Shown here in pieces: positions 7,813 through 17,116 of a stretch of DNA of 64,000 nucleotides (positions are counted from its first letter, which is position 1; every line of letters begins with the position of its first letter). Location: positions 1-64,000 of the forward strand of contig JAEXGM010000097.1 in NCBI GenBank assembly GCA_023450835.1, written 5' to 3'. Position numbers and translations under genes: made by a program. The stretch comes from Bacillota bacterium (GTDB taxonomy: Bacteria > Bacillota > Clostridia > Lachnospirales > Lachnospiraceae). The notes under the pieces were generated by a model. The model did not search any database. It saw only the letters and a program-made list of their open reading frames with translations, and was not told the DNA's origin.

Positions 7813-9144
7813 ATGAAAAAGATAATGAATGTTTTGTGTCTTATACTAATAGTTTCATTTTTGATACCTGATAATTTTGTATTTGCATCATCAGATTCAT
7901 ATAATTCAGATTATTCCTATGAGACAGACGATACAGGTGATTCGGATTATGTATACAGTACAGATGAATCGTCAGATTCGGATGACTCAACGGATTCAGA
8001 TTATACAGATTATACAACGCTTAAGGATTATGTAAAAGGATTAAGTATAGTACCAAAGCATGATACGCTAGAACCGGGGAGCGATTCCTTATATTATGGC
8101 TATATTTATCTTGACCAGCATTTCAGACCTAATTTATTGAACTATACAACAACTGTAAGAAATCGTGTAAAAATTGTAAAAGTAGCTGCTCGTATAGAAG
8201 GTAACGTAACTGTAACCGGTGAAAAAGACTATGAACTAGAGGTGGGAGCAAATACGATAACCATAGTTGCTACTACACCGGATGGAATTAGTAAGACATA
8301 TACAATTGTAATTGATAGACTGGGATCAAAGGACGATAATGCTAATTTAGGTTCTATACTAATCAATGATAATAAAAATAACTATTATTTAGATGAATTT
8401 GATACAAGGGTTACAAACTACAATATAGTAGTGGGAAATGATATTACTGAAATGGATATTTATGGTCGTACAGAAGTATACACTTCAAAAGTTACGGGAA
8501 ATGATATTTATAAGTTAAAAGTCGGAGAGAATAAGTTTGTATTAACAGTTACTTCCAAAAGCGGCAGACAGAAATCTTATATAATTAACATTAATAGGAA
8601 AAAATCTGCAGATGTCTCTCTGATAAGTATCAACGTAAATGGAGATAATGTTTTTGAATATGGTAAGAAAAATTTAACCGTACACGTTTTATATGATACA
8701 AGCACTGTGGACATTAATGCTGCTACATTCAGTAATGTAGCAAAAATAGAAGGTGCCGGGAAGCACAAAGTAAAGGTAGGAAGCAATAATTTTAAATTGG
8801 CAGTCATAGCAGAGAATGGAAAAGAAGATGTATATAACATTAAAATTATCAGAGAAAAGCCAACCACTGCCTTGAGTGATTTAGAGATTAATCAGTATAT
8901 TTGTGGCACAGAAGGCAGTAAGGTTAGTCTTGATGTAAATAACTCAACGGATAAGGCGGTAATCAGCGCAAAGGCAGTAGATAAATCAGCTAAAGTAACA
9001 GGCAATGGTACATACAAGCTAAAAGTTGGAAAAAACACATTCTATGTAACAGTAAGAGCTGCGGATGGTAAAACAAAAAGATATACGGTTACAATAAATA
9101 GATCCAAGTACAAAGATATAAAGATTATTATAATCTGGAGTTAA
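7813..9144 (+). CDS. secreted cadherin-like beta-sandwich repeat protein
   Basis: 443 residues. A Sec signal peptide (MKKIMNVLCLILIVSFLIP, cleavage near FVFASS) is followed by a ~50-residue Asp/Ser/Tyr-rich linker (residues ~26-70). Four repeats of ~85 residues follow. Each has a YT(x)nV strand and ends VGxNxxxxxVxxxxGxxKxYxxxI-R, the pattern of the cadherin-like beta-sandwich (Big-type) family found in clostridial surface proteins. There is no sortase motif or SLH domain, so it is probably released or held by other contacts. The acidic linker could bind Ca2+. Ribosome site GAGGAG before ATG 7813. Confidence 0.8.
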   Translation: MKKIMNVLCLILIVSFLIPDNFVFASSDSYNSDYSYETDDTGDSDYVYSTDESSDSDDSTDSDYTDYTTLKDYVKGLSIVPKHDTLEPGSDSLYYGYIYLDQHFRPNLLNYTTTVRNRVKIVKVAARIEGNVTVTGEKDYELEVGANTITIVATTPDGISKTYTIVIDRLGSKDDNANLGSILINDNKNNYYLDEFDTRVTNYNIVVGNDITEMDIYGRTEVYTSKVTGNDIYKLKVGENKFVLTVTSKSGRQKSYIININRKKSADVSLISINVNGDNVFEYGKKNLTVHVLYDTSTVDINAATFSNVAKIEGAGKHKVKVGSNNFKLAVIAENGKEDVYNIKIIREKPTTALSDLEINQYICGTEGSKVSLDVNNSTDKAVISAKAVDKSAKVTGNGTYKLKVGKNTFYVTVRAADGKTKRYTVTINRSKYKDIKIIIIWS

Positions 9145-9223
9145 TTATTTGTTCAGGATGCGTTGGGTGCGTTGCATTGGAGGGACAAGTAAACTCAAAG
9201 AAAAAATCTAAGCAGGGAAGTAT

Positions 9224-9258
9224 AGGCATCAGGATGACCAATCTTGATGCCTTTTTTT
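9224..9258 (+). terminator. Rho-independent terminator
   Basis: GGCATCA pairs with TGATGCC across a 12-14 base loop, followed by seven or more T residues. It closes the cadherin-like gene transcript. Confidence 0.75.
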
Positions 9259-9442
9259 ATTTCTCTTACTTGGATTTAGCCTGCTAAAAAAGAAACAGTA
9301 CAATGCCAGAAATGCTGCATTTTGGGTACAATAACCCACATGCAACGGATAGTTGCGAAGCGTGCATCTATGAAGTTCTTTACTTTATCAGCACTGGTAG
9401 TTAAACTCTAAATATGCAAACCACGAAAGGAGCATAACTGTT

Positions 9443-10018
9443 ATGGACTTGGGAAACAGGATAAAAGCAGAACGTGAAAAATTAAATATGTCACAGGATG
9501 ATCTGGCTCAGAAAATGAATATCTCACGCCAGGCAATTTCAAAATGGGAGACCGGAACCAGCTACCCGGATATTGAAAAGATATTAAGGTTATCGGAGAT
9601 TTTTAATCTATCCCTTGATGAATTAGTTAAAGGTGATAGGAACTTTCAGGAAAATCTAATAAAGGAGGGAAAGACCAGTATGTCCGGATTAACGATTTTA
9701 GGATATGTATTGATTGCACTAGGAGTTATTACATGTATATGGGGCGGGGGACAATACCCGGTGAATATAACGGACCCCAATTTTATGTCATATCTTATAG
9801 GCGGACTGTTTTTAATAACGATTGGAATTGCAGTAATCAGGAGGGTTCCTTCCTGGCTGATATTGGGAGCAATCTTTGTGACAGGAGCAGCCACCATTGT
9901 ATATATGATTATATTAAAGATGCATGTGTACACATTATTAGCCGGGATAGTCGTTATTTTAGGCCTTGTTCTATGGCTTGCCACTATGGTTCTAAAAAGT
10001 AATTTCTATACCAGATAA
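9443..10018 (+). CDS. XRE-family regulator with C-terminal membrane domain
   Basis: 191 residues. An N-terminal Cro/C1 helix-turn-helix (residues ~5-60; MSQDDLAQKMNISRQAISKWE) is followed by a short linker and three to four hydrophobic helices from residue ~80 to 187. Membrane-tethered XRE proteins of this layout are common in Firmicutes and are thought to sense membrane state. AAAGGAG precedes ATG 9443. It lies 59 bp before a phosphatidyltransferase on the same strand, so the pair may be co-transcribed and linked to membrane lipid composition (inference). Confidence 0.85.
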   Translation: MDLGNRIKAEREKLNMSQDDLAQKMNISRQAISKWETGTSYPDIEKILRLSEIFNLSLDELVKGDRNFQENLIKEGKTSMSGLTILGYVLIALGVITCIWGGGQYPVNITDPNFMSYLIGGLFLITIGIAVIRRVPSWLILGAIFVTGAATIVYMIILKMHVYTLLAGIVVILGLVLWLATMVLKSNFYTR

Positions 10019-10077
10019 GACGGAAATTATTGTACTATATATGTCTCTAACAAGATCGATGCAGGAAGGGTGAGTTC

Positions 10078-10674
10078 ATGAAAAGGCTGGTTACGTTCAT
10101 CCCAAATAGTATTACAATATCGAGAATTGTCCTGTCTGTTATATTTGTTGTAAATGTGATGGCGCGATTTGTATCCGGAAGAGATAATTTTATTAGTCTA
10201 ATTGCGGTATTTCTGGCTATATGCCTTTCGGATTTCATGGACGGAAGAATAGCAAGGAAACTTGGCTGCACTTCCGTTACGGGGGCAAAGCTTGATGTTT
10301 TAGCCGATTTATTTTTTATAGCCTCTTCAAACATAATATTGATAAAGCTTGAGATATTGCCAATGTGGTTTTTGGTATTTATAGTTTTAAAGTTTATAGA
10401 ATTTATTATGACATCAAATCTGATGCTCAGATATAAAGCTTTATTAGATAAGAAAGTATTTATGTTTGATAAGATTGGAAGAATGGTAGCTGTTATGTTT
10501 TTTGCAGTACCTGGTGCAGCCTGTATTTTTCAGATACTAACACTTGGTATCAAGGAAATTTTGATTGATTTTATGCTGTATTTAATTCTGTCAGGCGGAG
10601 TTCTCTCATCATACATAAGGATTAAAAGCTGTTTAAGGCTGAAAACTCAAGGGCGTCAGGGCTACAAAGCCTGA
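10078..10674 (+). CDS. CDP-alcohol phosphatidyltransferase family protein
   Basis: 198 residues with about six hydrophobic helices. The full family signature is present: Asp52-x2-Asp55-Gly56-x2-Ala59-Arg60-x8-Gly69-x3-Asp73-x3-Asp77. These aspartates bind the divalent metals that activate CDP-diacylglycerol. It would move a phosphatidyl group onto an alcohol such as glycerol-3-phosphate (PgsA-like) or inositol/serine. Which alcohol cannot be settled. It is probably not the housekeeping PgsA, given its accessory setting. Ribosome site GGAAGGG before ATG 10078. Confidence 0.85.
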   Translation: MKRLVTFIPNSITISRIVLSVIFVVNVMARFVSGRDNFISLIAVFLAICLSDFMDGRIARKLGCTSVTGAKLDVLADLFFIASSNIILIKLEILPMWFLVFIVLKFIEFIMTSNLMLRYKALLDKKVFMFDKIGRMVAVMFFAVPGAACIFQILTLGIKEILIDFMLYLILSGGVLSSYIRIKSCLRLKTQGRQGYKA

Positions 10675-10762
10675 AATTGCTGTTTTTGATGATACCTGCG
10701 GCAATCTTATTCAGATTATACAGAAGTAACCGGGCTTGAGAAATACTTTTTTAGCCGCAGCT

Positions 10763-11602
10763 TCATTGAGGCTCTAAGATAAAATGCATTATCTTTTCTT
10801 TTGTATCAGTACCTTCCAAAGGTGTGAATATATTCATCTTTAAGTTGGTGTTATTGGCAACCATAAAACTGGTTTCTTCAAATACCAGTTTGCCTAGAAC
10901 CGGGTGAATTATAACCTTATTTCGTTCATCTTCCGTTTTAACGTTATGCATTGACCACCACAGTTTAAAATCCTTGCTTTCAGCCTTAAGGTCATTTATA
11001 AATGCTTCAATCCAGGGATCGTCAACAAATTTGCCGTAGACAGCCCGAAACCTGGCTACCATGCTTTGGGCTGTAGAGCTCCAATCGGTAAAGGTTTTTT
11101 GGAACTCTTCATTGGTAAACATCATCTGAAGCAAATTGCGCTTGTAAATATCAACTTTGCTGTAATCAAAGGAGAGCTTTAAAGCGGCGTTATTCCAAGC
11201 AATCAGATTCCATCGGGCGTCTGTTATGGTTGCAGGAGAGTAGTCCAAACTGTCTAGCATGTGCTGAAGCATCGGATTAACATTATCATAGCTGCCAAGA
11301 AAGCCGTTTGGTGGTGCTTGTCCGGCAAGGGTATAGAGATGTAAGGTCTCTTGTTTGTCAAGCATTAAGGCTCTTGCTAAGCTTTCAAGTACCTGCGCGG
11401 ATACCTGGATCGGACGGCCCTGTTCAATCCAGGTATACCATGTTAAGCCAACTCCTGAAAGGGAGGCCACTTCCTCCCGTCTAAGACCGGGGGTCCGGCG
11501 GTGTGCTCCTTCGGGTAAACCGACCTGCGATGGCTGTATTTTTGCTCTGCGGGTTTTTAGAAAGTCTCCGAATTCTTTATATCTTTGTCTTGAACTATCC
11601 AT
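10763..11602 (-). CDS. MmyB-type helix-turn-helix regulator
   Basis: 279 residues. An N-terminal XRE helix-turn-helix (residues ~5-75) carries the family-typical TPGLRREEVASLSGVGLTWYTWIEQG. The C-terminal ~180 residues match the MmyB-like ligand-binding domain (DARWNLIAWNNAALKLS, then HPVLGKLVFEETSF), a PAS-like pocket proposed to bind fatty-acid-like ligands. I prefer ATG 11602, which has AAGAAAG upstream, over GTG 11614. It is divergent from the reductase gene at 11857, the usual arrangement for this family, and so likely represses it and itself. Confidence 0.88.
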   Translation of the reverse strand: MDSSRQRYKEFGDFLKTRRAKIQPSQVGLPEGAHRRTPGLRREEVASLSGVGLTWYTWIEQGRPIQVSAQVLESLARALMLDKQETLHLYTLAGQAPPNGFLGSYDNVNPMLQHMLDSLDYSPATITDARWNLIAWNNAALKLSFDYSKVDIYKRNLLQMMFTNEEFQKTFTDWSSTAQSMVARFRAVYGKFVDDPWIEAFINDLKAESKDFKLWWSMHNVKTEDERNKVIIHPVLGKLVFEETSFMVANNTNLKMNIFTPLEGTDTKEKIMHFILEPQ

Positions 11603-11856
11603 AGTATTTATCACTTTCTTTTATCGATTTATCTTTTCAATCCTGAATTTTATTTAAGATAATTATACCATAACAAATACAATAAGTAATTTATAATCGT
11701 AAAAACCATACTGAAAAATTGGCCCTCTTACTGTTGGGTCTTAAGGGTAGTAGTTTTAATACTAGTATAAACAAGCTCCTTTTACTTTTATAACATCCTG
11801 CTATACTAAAAATATCTTAGATAAATTACCATATTATGATATCGAAAGGATAAAAA

Positions 11857-12909
11857 ATGAAAAATAATATTAATGTACTTATTACCGGGGGCTCAGGTTA
11901 TATTGCGGCTTATATCATTGCACAATTGCTGAAGGAAGGTTATTCTGTCCGCACGACAGTGCGTTCACTTAAGCGGAAGGATGAAGTTTTGGAGGCATTG
12001 GGGGAACTCGGGTATGCCAATGCAAAGTTACAGTTTTTTGAAGCGGATTTAACAAAAGATATGGGGTGGGATGCTGCTATGGCAGATATTACTTATGTAC
12101 TGCATGTGGCATCTCCCCTTCCGCTTACTATGCCCGAAAATGAAAATGAGCTTATTATTCCGGCGAAAGAGGGCACCTTACGTATCTTGCGGGCAGCGAA
12201 AAAGGCAGGAGTAAAGAGAGTGGTTATGACCTCTGCTTTCGGTGCTGCCGGTATGGGTTACACAGCGGCTAAAAATGATTATGTATTTACTGAGAAAGAT
12301 TGGAGTAACCTTGCTCCTGGTTCTAAGTTGAATGCTTATTATAAAAGTAAGACCCTTGCTGAAAAAAGCGCATGGGATTTTATCAGGAAAGAGGGCGGCA
12401 ATCTGGAATTGTCAACGATACTGCCGGTAGCAGTTTTAGGGCCTGTTCTTGGTAAAAAAGTCACAGGGACAAATCAATTAATTGCAATGATGTTATCCGG
12501 TCATATGCCGGGCTTTTTTGATATTTATATTCCTGTAGTTGATGTAAGGGATTTAGCGAAGGCTCATATATTGGCACTGGAAACACCGGGTGCGGCCGGA
12601 GAACGCTTTATTATTTCCAATAGACAATCTTTATCCATGAAACAGATTGGAATGATTTTAAAAGCTCATCTTGGTGATGCAGCTAAAAAAATACCAAACC
12701 GCTCAATTCCTAGTTTTATCCTAAGGTTTGCAGCTTTGTTTAACACCCTGGCCAGGGATACTGTTTCTGACTTAGGAGTAAATCGCAAAATGAGCAGTGC
12801 CAAGGCTCTCGAAATATTGCATTGGAAACCGGATTATAATGTTGAAGATACAATTGTTACAGTTGGAAAATCAATTATAGCAATACCTTCTTTGGACACA
12901 ACAGTTTAA
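11857..12909 (+). CDS. NAD(P)-dependent reductase, dihydroflavonol-reductase-like extended SDR
   Basis: 350 residues of extended short-chain dehydrogenase. The N-terminal dinucleotide-binding loop is TGGSGYIA (residues 10-17). The catalytic Tyr-x3-Lys is in YYKSKTLAE (~165), with TSAF(G) supplying the serine region. The architecture is that of aldehyde/dihydroflavonol 4-reductases (FadH-like epimerase family), which reduce aldehydes or ketones with NADPH. Start ATG 11857 follows GAAAGGA. It lies divergent from the MmyB-type regulator, which probably controls it. The palindrome ATACTAGTAT at 11759-11768 in the shared upstream region is an operator candidate. Confidence 0.85.
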   Translation: MKNNINVLITGGSGYIAAYIIAQLLKEGYSVRTTVRSLKRKDEVLEALGELGYANAKLQFFEADLTKDMGWDAAMADITYVLHVASPLPLTMPENENELIIPAKEGTLRILRAAKKAGVKRVVMTSAFGAAGMGYTAAKNDYVFTEKDWSNLAPGSKLNAYYKSKTLAEKSAWDFIRKEGGNLELSTILPVAVLGPVLGKKVTGTNQLIAMMLSGHMPGFFDIYIPVVDVRDLAKAHILALETPGAAGERFIISNRQSLSMKQIGMILKAHLGDAAKKIPNRSIPSFILRFAALFNTLARDTVSDLGVNRKMSSAKALEILHWKPDYNVEDTIVTVGKSIIAIPSLDTTV

Positions 12910-13040
12910 CTCCAATTTCAGGACATCCCCTTATTCATATAATTCATATCCAGTATTTTGATAAGGAATTATTATGAATCCTTCTGTATAATTAGTCTAT
13001 AAATCATAATGCATAAACCAATAGCAAAAGGGGGAGTACC

Positions 13041-14681
13041 TTGAGGTCGCATATCAGACTAATTTACAGAGTATTTGTATTGTGTCTAATTATTACATTA
13101 ATTGTTTCTATCGGGCAGGGAGGAAACATTAAGGCAGGTACTATTAAGCTAAACTATGGGGCTGTTACACTTGAGACAGGTAAAACAAAGACGCTGGCTA
13201 TATCGGGGACTAAAAGTAAAGTGACCTGGTATTCCGGTAAGAAATCGGTTGCCGTGGTTTCAACCGGAGGAAAAGTTACAGCGAAGGCACCCGGTACAGC
13301 AATAATTTATGCATCGGTAGCCGGAAAGAAATTATCCAGTAAGATAACCGTGAAAGCGCCGATAAAGATTAACTACAGCTCGATTACTCTTGAAAAGGGT
13401 GGGGCGAAAACTCTCAAAGTAACAGGTACGAAAAGTAAGATAACCTGGACAACCAGTAAAAGTACGGTTGCAACTGTTGCTTCAAGTGGAAAAGTAACAG
13501 CAAAGAAGGAAGGGACGGCTACAATCTATGCATCAGTAGCCGGCAAAAAGCTATCCAGTAAAGTGACGGTAAAAGCACCTAAGGTTACGGCAGCACCAAC
13601 ACCGGTTCCAACAGTAGTACCTGCGGCAGATACAACTCTCAAATTAGTCGGTTATTATGCCGCCTGGGCAAAATATGCCGGATTTACACCGGATAAATTA
13701 GATGCCGGTAAATTAACACATATTAATTATGCCTTTGCCAATATCAGCAGTGACCATAAGCTTATCCTGGGGTATCCGGATGTTGATGCCGCCAATATCA
13801 GCCAATTAAATAAGCTAAAGAAGGCTAATCCTAAACTTAAGACAATCATAGCGGTAGGGGGCTGGTCCTGGTCAGATAAATTTTCCGATGCGGCACTTAC
13901 CGGTGTCTCCAGAGAAACCTTTGCCAATAGCGCAGTTAGTTTTATTGTAAAGTATGGTTTTGATGGAATTGACATTGACTGGGAGTATCCGGTCAGCGGC
14001 GGTTTGCCTGCTAATACCAGCAGACTGGAGGATAAATATAATTTTACCTTGCTTATGAAGACTTTAAGGGAAAAGCTGGACGCCAGAGGGGCAATTGACG
14101 GGAAGCATTACATTCTTTCCTTTGCAGGAGGTGCAGGGAAATGGTACGCAAACAATACGCAATTAAGTGAGTTAAGTAAGTATGTAGATTATGCAAACGT
14201 CATGACTTATGATATTAATGGTATTTGGGATTCCTATACCGGATTTAATTCTCCCTTATATACCGATACTGCTTCAAATTCACATGACAGTGTGGATGAA
14301 GGTATTAATTCCTGGGTAAATGCCGGTTTTGACAAGAACAAAATGATAATGGGCATTCCTTTTTACGGGTATATCTATAAGTCGGTAACAAATAGTAACA
14401 ACGGATTAAACCAGACTTACTCCGGAGGCACCTCTATCAGTTATGGGAATATTGCCGCCAATTATCTGAATGCAGCCGGATATAAATATTTCTTTCACTC
14501 AACACAAAGAGTTCCCTGGTTATTTAACGGTTCTACTTTCATTACATTTGAGAATGAACAATCCATTGCGGAAAAAGCAAGCTATATTAGGAAAAAAGGC
14601 TTAAGCGGAGCAATGGTATGGGAATTAAGCCAGGACCCGAACAGGATATTGCTGAATGCCTTATATCAGGGGTTAAGATAA
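13041..14681 (+). CDS. secreted GH18 chitinase-type glycosidase with two Ig-like domains
   Basis: 546 residues from a TTG start behind GGGGGAG. After a signal sequence (hydrophobic residues ~8-26) come two ~70-residue bacterial Ig-like group 2 domains (about 33-105 and 107-180), nearly duplicates of each other. A Pro/Thr linker follows, then a GH18 TIM barrel from ~205. The catalytic motif DGIDIDWE places Asp311, Asp313 and the acid Glu315; WSWSDKFSD and MTYDINGIWD are conserved barrel strands. It should cleave beta-1,4-GlcNAc polymers (chitin or peptidoglycan-like glycan) outside the cell. No carbohydrate-binding module or cell-wall anchor is evident. Confidence 0.92.
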   Translation: MRSHIRLIYRVFVLCLIITLIVSIGQGGNIKAGTIKLNYGAVTLETGKTKTLAISGTKSKVTWYSGKKSVAVVSTGGKVTAKAPGTAIIYASVAGKKLSSKITVKAPIKINYSSITLEKGGAKTLKVTGTKSKITWTTSKSTVATVASSGKVTAKKEGTATIYASVAGKKLSSKVTVKAPKVTAAPTPVPTVVPAADTTLKLVGYYAAWAKYAGFTPDKLDAGKLTHINYAFANISSDHKLILGYPDVDAANISQLNKLKKANPKLKTIIAVGGWSWSDKFSDAALTGVSRETFANSAVSFIVKYGFDGIDIDWEYPVSGGLPANTSRLEDKYNFTLLMKTLREKLDARGAIDGKHYILSFAGGAGKWYANNTQLSELSKYVDYANVMTYDINGIWDSYTGFNSPLYTDTASNSHDSVDEGINSWVNAGFDKNKMIMGIPFYGYIYKSVTNSNNGLNQTYSGGTSISYGNIAANYLNAAGYKYFFHSTQRVPWLFNGSTFITFENEQSIAEKASYIRKKGLSGAMVWELSQDPNRILLNALYQGLR

Positions 14682-14686
14682 GATGA

Positions 14687-14851
14687 AAGTTATTGTTATT
14701 ACATGGTACCTATTCCGATGTTCTGAGCAAAGAACATGCCTGTGAGATATCACAAAAATCAAATGTTGAAATGAAAGAATTTTATGAGAGCGGCCACACC
14801 ATCAGAGATAAGGAGTTTTTAAATATAAGGATTGCATATATGAATTTCTGA
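14687..14851 (+). pseudogene. C-terminal remnant of an alpha/beta hydrolase
   Basis: A 54-codon open frame right after the GH18 stop has no start codon signal but reads LLLLHGTYSDVLSKEHACEI, continuing to EFYESGHTIRDKE. That is the usual end of alpha/beta hydrolases: the HGTxDxVV strand with the acid residue, then the GH catalytic histidine loop. The N-terminal ~200 residues, including the nucleophile serine, are missing. The expected Asp in HGTxD is Ser here. This is a deletion scar, not a working gene. Confidence 0.6.
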
Positions 14852-14870
14852 GAAAAATAACCGTTGAGTA

Positions 14871-14920
14871 ACAGCAAACAGTCTGCTTGCAAAAATGCAC
14901 AGGCGGTTTGCTGTTTTTTT
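14871..14920 (+). terminator. Rho-independent terminator
   Basis: ACAGCAAAC pairs with GTTTGCTGT, followed by TTTTTT. It separates the GH18 region from the TetR operon promoter, which begins four bases later. Confidence 0.75.
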
Positions 14921-14923
14921 GTC

Positions 14924-14978
14924 TTGACATATGACAGGGTGTCACATATAATACAAAAGGTAACATGACAGGGTGTCA
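14924..14978 (+). promoter_or_regulatory. consensus promoter with two TetR-type operators
   Basis: A perfect TTGACA (14924-14929), 17-bp spacer and perfect TATAAT (14947-14952). The 13-bp palindrome TGACAGGGTGTCA occurs at 14932-14944 inside the spacer and again at 14966-14978 just past the expected transcription start, 34 bp apart. The first would block polymerase directly. TetR autoregulation of the operon at 15021 is the simplest reading. Confidence 0.85.
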
Positions 14979-15020
14979 TAATAAATAATGAGAAAGAATT
15001 ATATAGAAAAGGAGGAGCCA

Positions 15021-15686
15021 ATGCCAACTAGTACATTTTACAATTTGCCGGAGGAGAAGAGGCGCAAGCTGCTTACCGCTGCCAAAAAAGAATTCTCAAG
15101 TGTACCGTTTACGGAGGTGTCCATCAATAAAATCATTAAGGAAGCGGATATTCCCAGGGGGAGCTTCTACATGTATTTTAAAGGGAAAAAGGACCTGCTG
15201 TTCTGTCTGCTGGAAGATTATTTTGAACAGATGGACAGGCGCATTGAACTAATATTTGACAGGGGCGGCAGCATATTCGAAGTTTATAACGAAATGTTTG
15301 AAGCAACACTTGATTATCTGACAAAGGATAATGATGATATAGAGGCGATACATCAGCTTTTCACCAGTATGCGAACGATTTCCTCCCATAAAGAAGAGGA
15401 TGAAATATCAGATAAAGAAATCAGTATGCAGGAAATTCTTTCTGCCAGAAAGAAAATGGCCGAAAGAGAACTGAATTTGTATGAGGTATGCAAAGAGGAG
15501 CTTGAAATAAACAGTCAGTCGGATTTTGAGGACCTGATCAGTATATTAAGGTCAATTACCAAAAATTCTTTGGCTCAGATGTTTAAAGGGGATTATGAAG
15601 TTCAGGAAGCACGCAGGCGCTTTCAAAACAGGATGAATATTATTAAATACGGCGCAATGAAGAATGCTGATTACAAGGAGAAATGA
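15021..15686 (+). CDS. TetR-family transcriptional regulator
   Basis: 221 residues. The N-terminal TetR helix-turn-helix is clear (FSSVPFTEVSINKIIKEADIP, then RGSFYMYFKGKKDLL, residues ~20-55). The C-terminal helical ligand domain is variable, as usual. I place the start at ATG 15021, which has GGAGGAG immediately upstream; ATG 14988 lies further back without a site. It overlaps the exporter gene by four bases. The operators in its own promoter indicate that it represses the whole operon until a drug-like ligand binds. Confidence 0.92.
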   Translation: MPTSTFYNLPEEKRRKLLTAAKKEFSSVPFTEVSINKIIKEADIPRGSFYMYFKGKKDLLFCLLEDYFEQMDRRIELIFDRGGSIFEVYNEMFEATLDYLTKDNDDIEAIHQLFTSMRTISSHKEEDEISDKEISMQEILSARKKMAERELNLYEVCKEELEINSQSDFEDLISILRSITKNSLAQMFKGDYEVQEARRRFQNRMNIIKYGAMKNADYKEK

Positions 15687-17116
15687 CAATGGGAATGGAT
15701 GCGCAAAAAAAAGGGTTGGGAGCTATGCTCGGTATAGTAATTGCGGGCCTGATGGTAACCAGCTTGAATCAATCAATTATTAATGTTGCACTGCCGCAGA
15801 TCATGAAAGGATTTCAGATAACCCCTGCAACGGCGCAATGGCTGTCTACGGGTTATATGCTGGTCAGCGGTATTCTGGTTCCGATCAGTGCTTTTCTGGT
15901 GCAGCGCTTTAGCTATAAACAACTTTTCTTTGTGTCAATGGCATTCTTTATGGCAGGGTCCATTATCTGTGCCGTTTCAGGAAGTTTTTCTGTATTACTG
16001 GCAGGGCGTATCTTTCAGGCTGTCGGCGGCGGAATTATCCTGCCCCTTGGAATGAATATCTTCATGTACAGCTTTCCGCCGGAAAAAAGAGGCTCGGCAA
16101 TGGGACTTGTAGGCCTTGCCATAATTCTTGCACCGGCAATCGGTCCGACAATCAGCGGCTATGTTATACAAAACTATGACTGGAATGTAATGTTCTATGC
16201 TATGGCTGTTGCGGCAGCTTTTGTTATTATTGCGGCAATCTTTTTCTTAAAATTACAGAATGAGCGTATTAAAAGTAGATTTGATATCTTGGGAGCAATT
16301 CTGTCCACTATTGGTTTTGGAAGTCTTTTGTATGGTGTAAGCGAGGCAGGTAATTATGGCTGGGGCGATGCTAAGGTAGTTGGTTTTCTGATTGTGGCAG
16401 TAGTTGCATTATTTATCTTTGTTTTGTACTTATTGAAGCATCAAAATCCGCTTTTGGAACTTAAGGTCTTTAAAGATTTTAATTTTTCGTATACAATAGT
16501 TGTAAATATCATTCTTACAATTGCATTGAACGGCGGAGTTCTGCTGCTGCCGATTTATATGCAGCAGGTGCGTGGATTCAGTCCTCTTTCATCCGGTCTG
16601 CTCCTGCTTCCGGGCGCGCTGATTATGGGTTTCATGGGCGTGTTCACTGGAAAGTTGTTTGATAAATTTGGTATCAAGCCTCTTGCCATCATAGGAGTTG
16701 CAATTATGACAGGGGTAACCTTTATGCTATCCAAGCTCTCCCTTGATACCCCTTACTGGGAAATAATATTGCTGTATTCTATTCGTTCCTTTGGTATGGC
16801 CTTTGTATTGATGCCAATTACCTCGGCGGGACTTATGACCGTTGACCAGGCGCTGATTCCACATGCCACAGCTCTTCAAAATACATTAAAGCAGATTGCA
16901 GGTGCTGTCGGAACAGCCACTCTGGTAGTAATCATGACAAACAAGTCAAAAGACTATATAAGCAGTGCAATCAATATGACTCCCGATATAAAATTGTTAG
17001 CAGTGGTGCACGGTATAAACAGTGCATTTTTAGTAGCAACCGTCATTGGCGGTGCTGCATTTATATTATCCCTGTTTTTTAAAAGTAAAAGGAGGATTTC
17101 AAATGTCGAAGATTAA
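15683..17116 (+). CDS. DHA2-family MFS drug exporter (EmrB/QacA-like)
   Basis: 477 residues with about fourteen hydrophobic helices, the DHA2 layout. Family motifs: LNQSIINVALPQIMKGF in helix 1, QWLSTGYMLVSGILVP in helix 2 and the antiporter motif C-like segment GLAIILAPAIGPTISGYV in helix 5. It should expel amphipathic drugs in exchange for protons. It starts at ATG 15683 within the ATGA overlap with the TetR gene, so it is translationally coupled and under the same repressor. The downstream kinase-like gene overlaps its 3' end. Confidence 0.92.
   Translation: MTMGMDAQKKGLGAMLGIVIAGLMVTSLNQSIINVALPQIMKGFQITPATAQWLSTGYMLVSGILVPISAFLVQRFSYKQLFFVSMAFFMAGSIICAVSGSFSVLLAGRIFQAVGGGIILPLGMNIFMYSFPPEKRGSAMGLVGLAIILAPAIGPTISGYVIQNYDWNVMFYAMAVAAAFVIIAAIFFLKLQNERIKSRFDILGAILSTIGFGSLLYGVSEAGNYGWGDAKVVGFLIVAVVALFIFVLYLLKHQNPLLELKVFKDFNFSYTIVVNIILTIALNGGVLLLPIYMQQVRGFSPLSSGLLLLPGALIMGFMGVFTGKLFDKFGIKPLAIIGVAIMTGVTFMLSKLSLDTPYWEIILLYSIRSFGMAFVLMPITSAGLMTVDQALIPHATALQNTLKQIAGAVGTATLVVIMTNKSKDYISSAINMTPDIKLLAVVHGINSAFLVATVIGGAAFILSLFFKSKRRISNVED

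Noticed and set aside
11759..11768. ATACTAGTAT palindrome between the MmyB-type regulator and reductase genes as a firm operator
   Set aside because: Ten-base palindromes are frequent in AT-rich DNA and no second copy or clear promoter overlap supports it; kept only as a candidate in the reductase entry.
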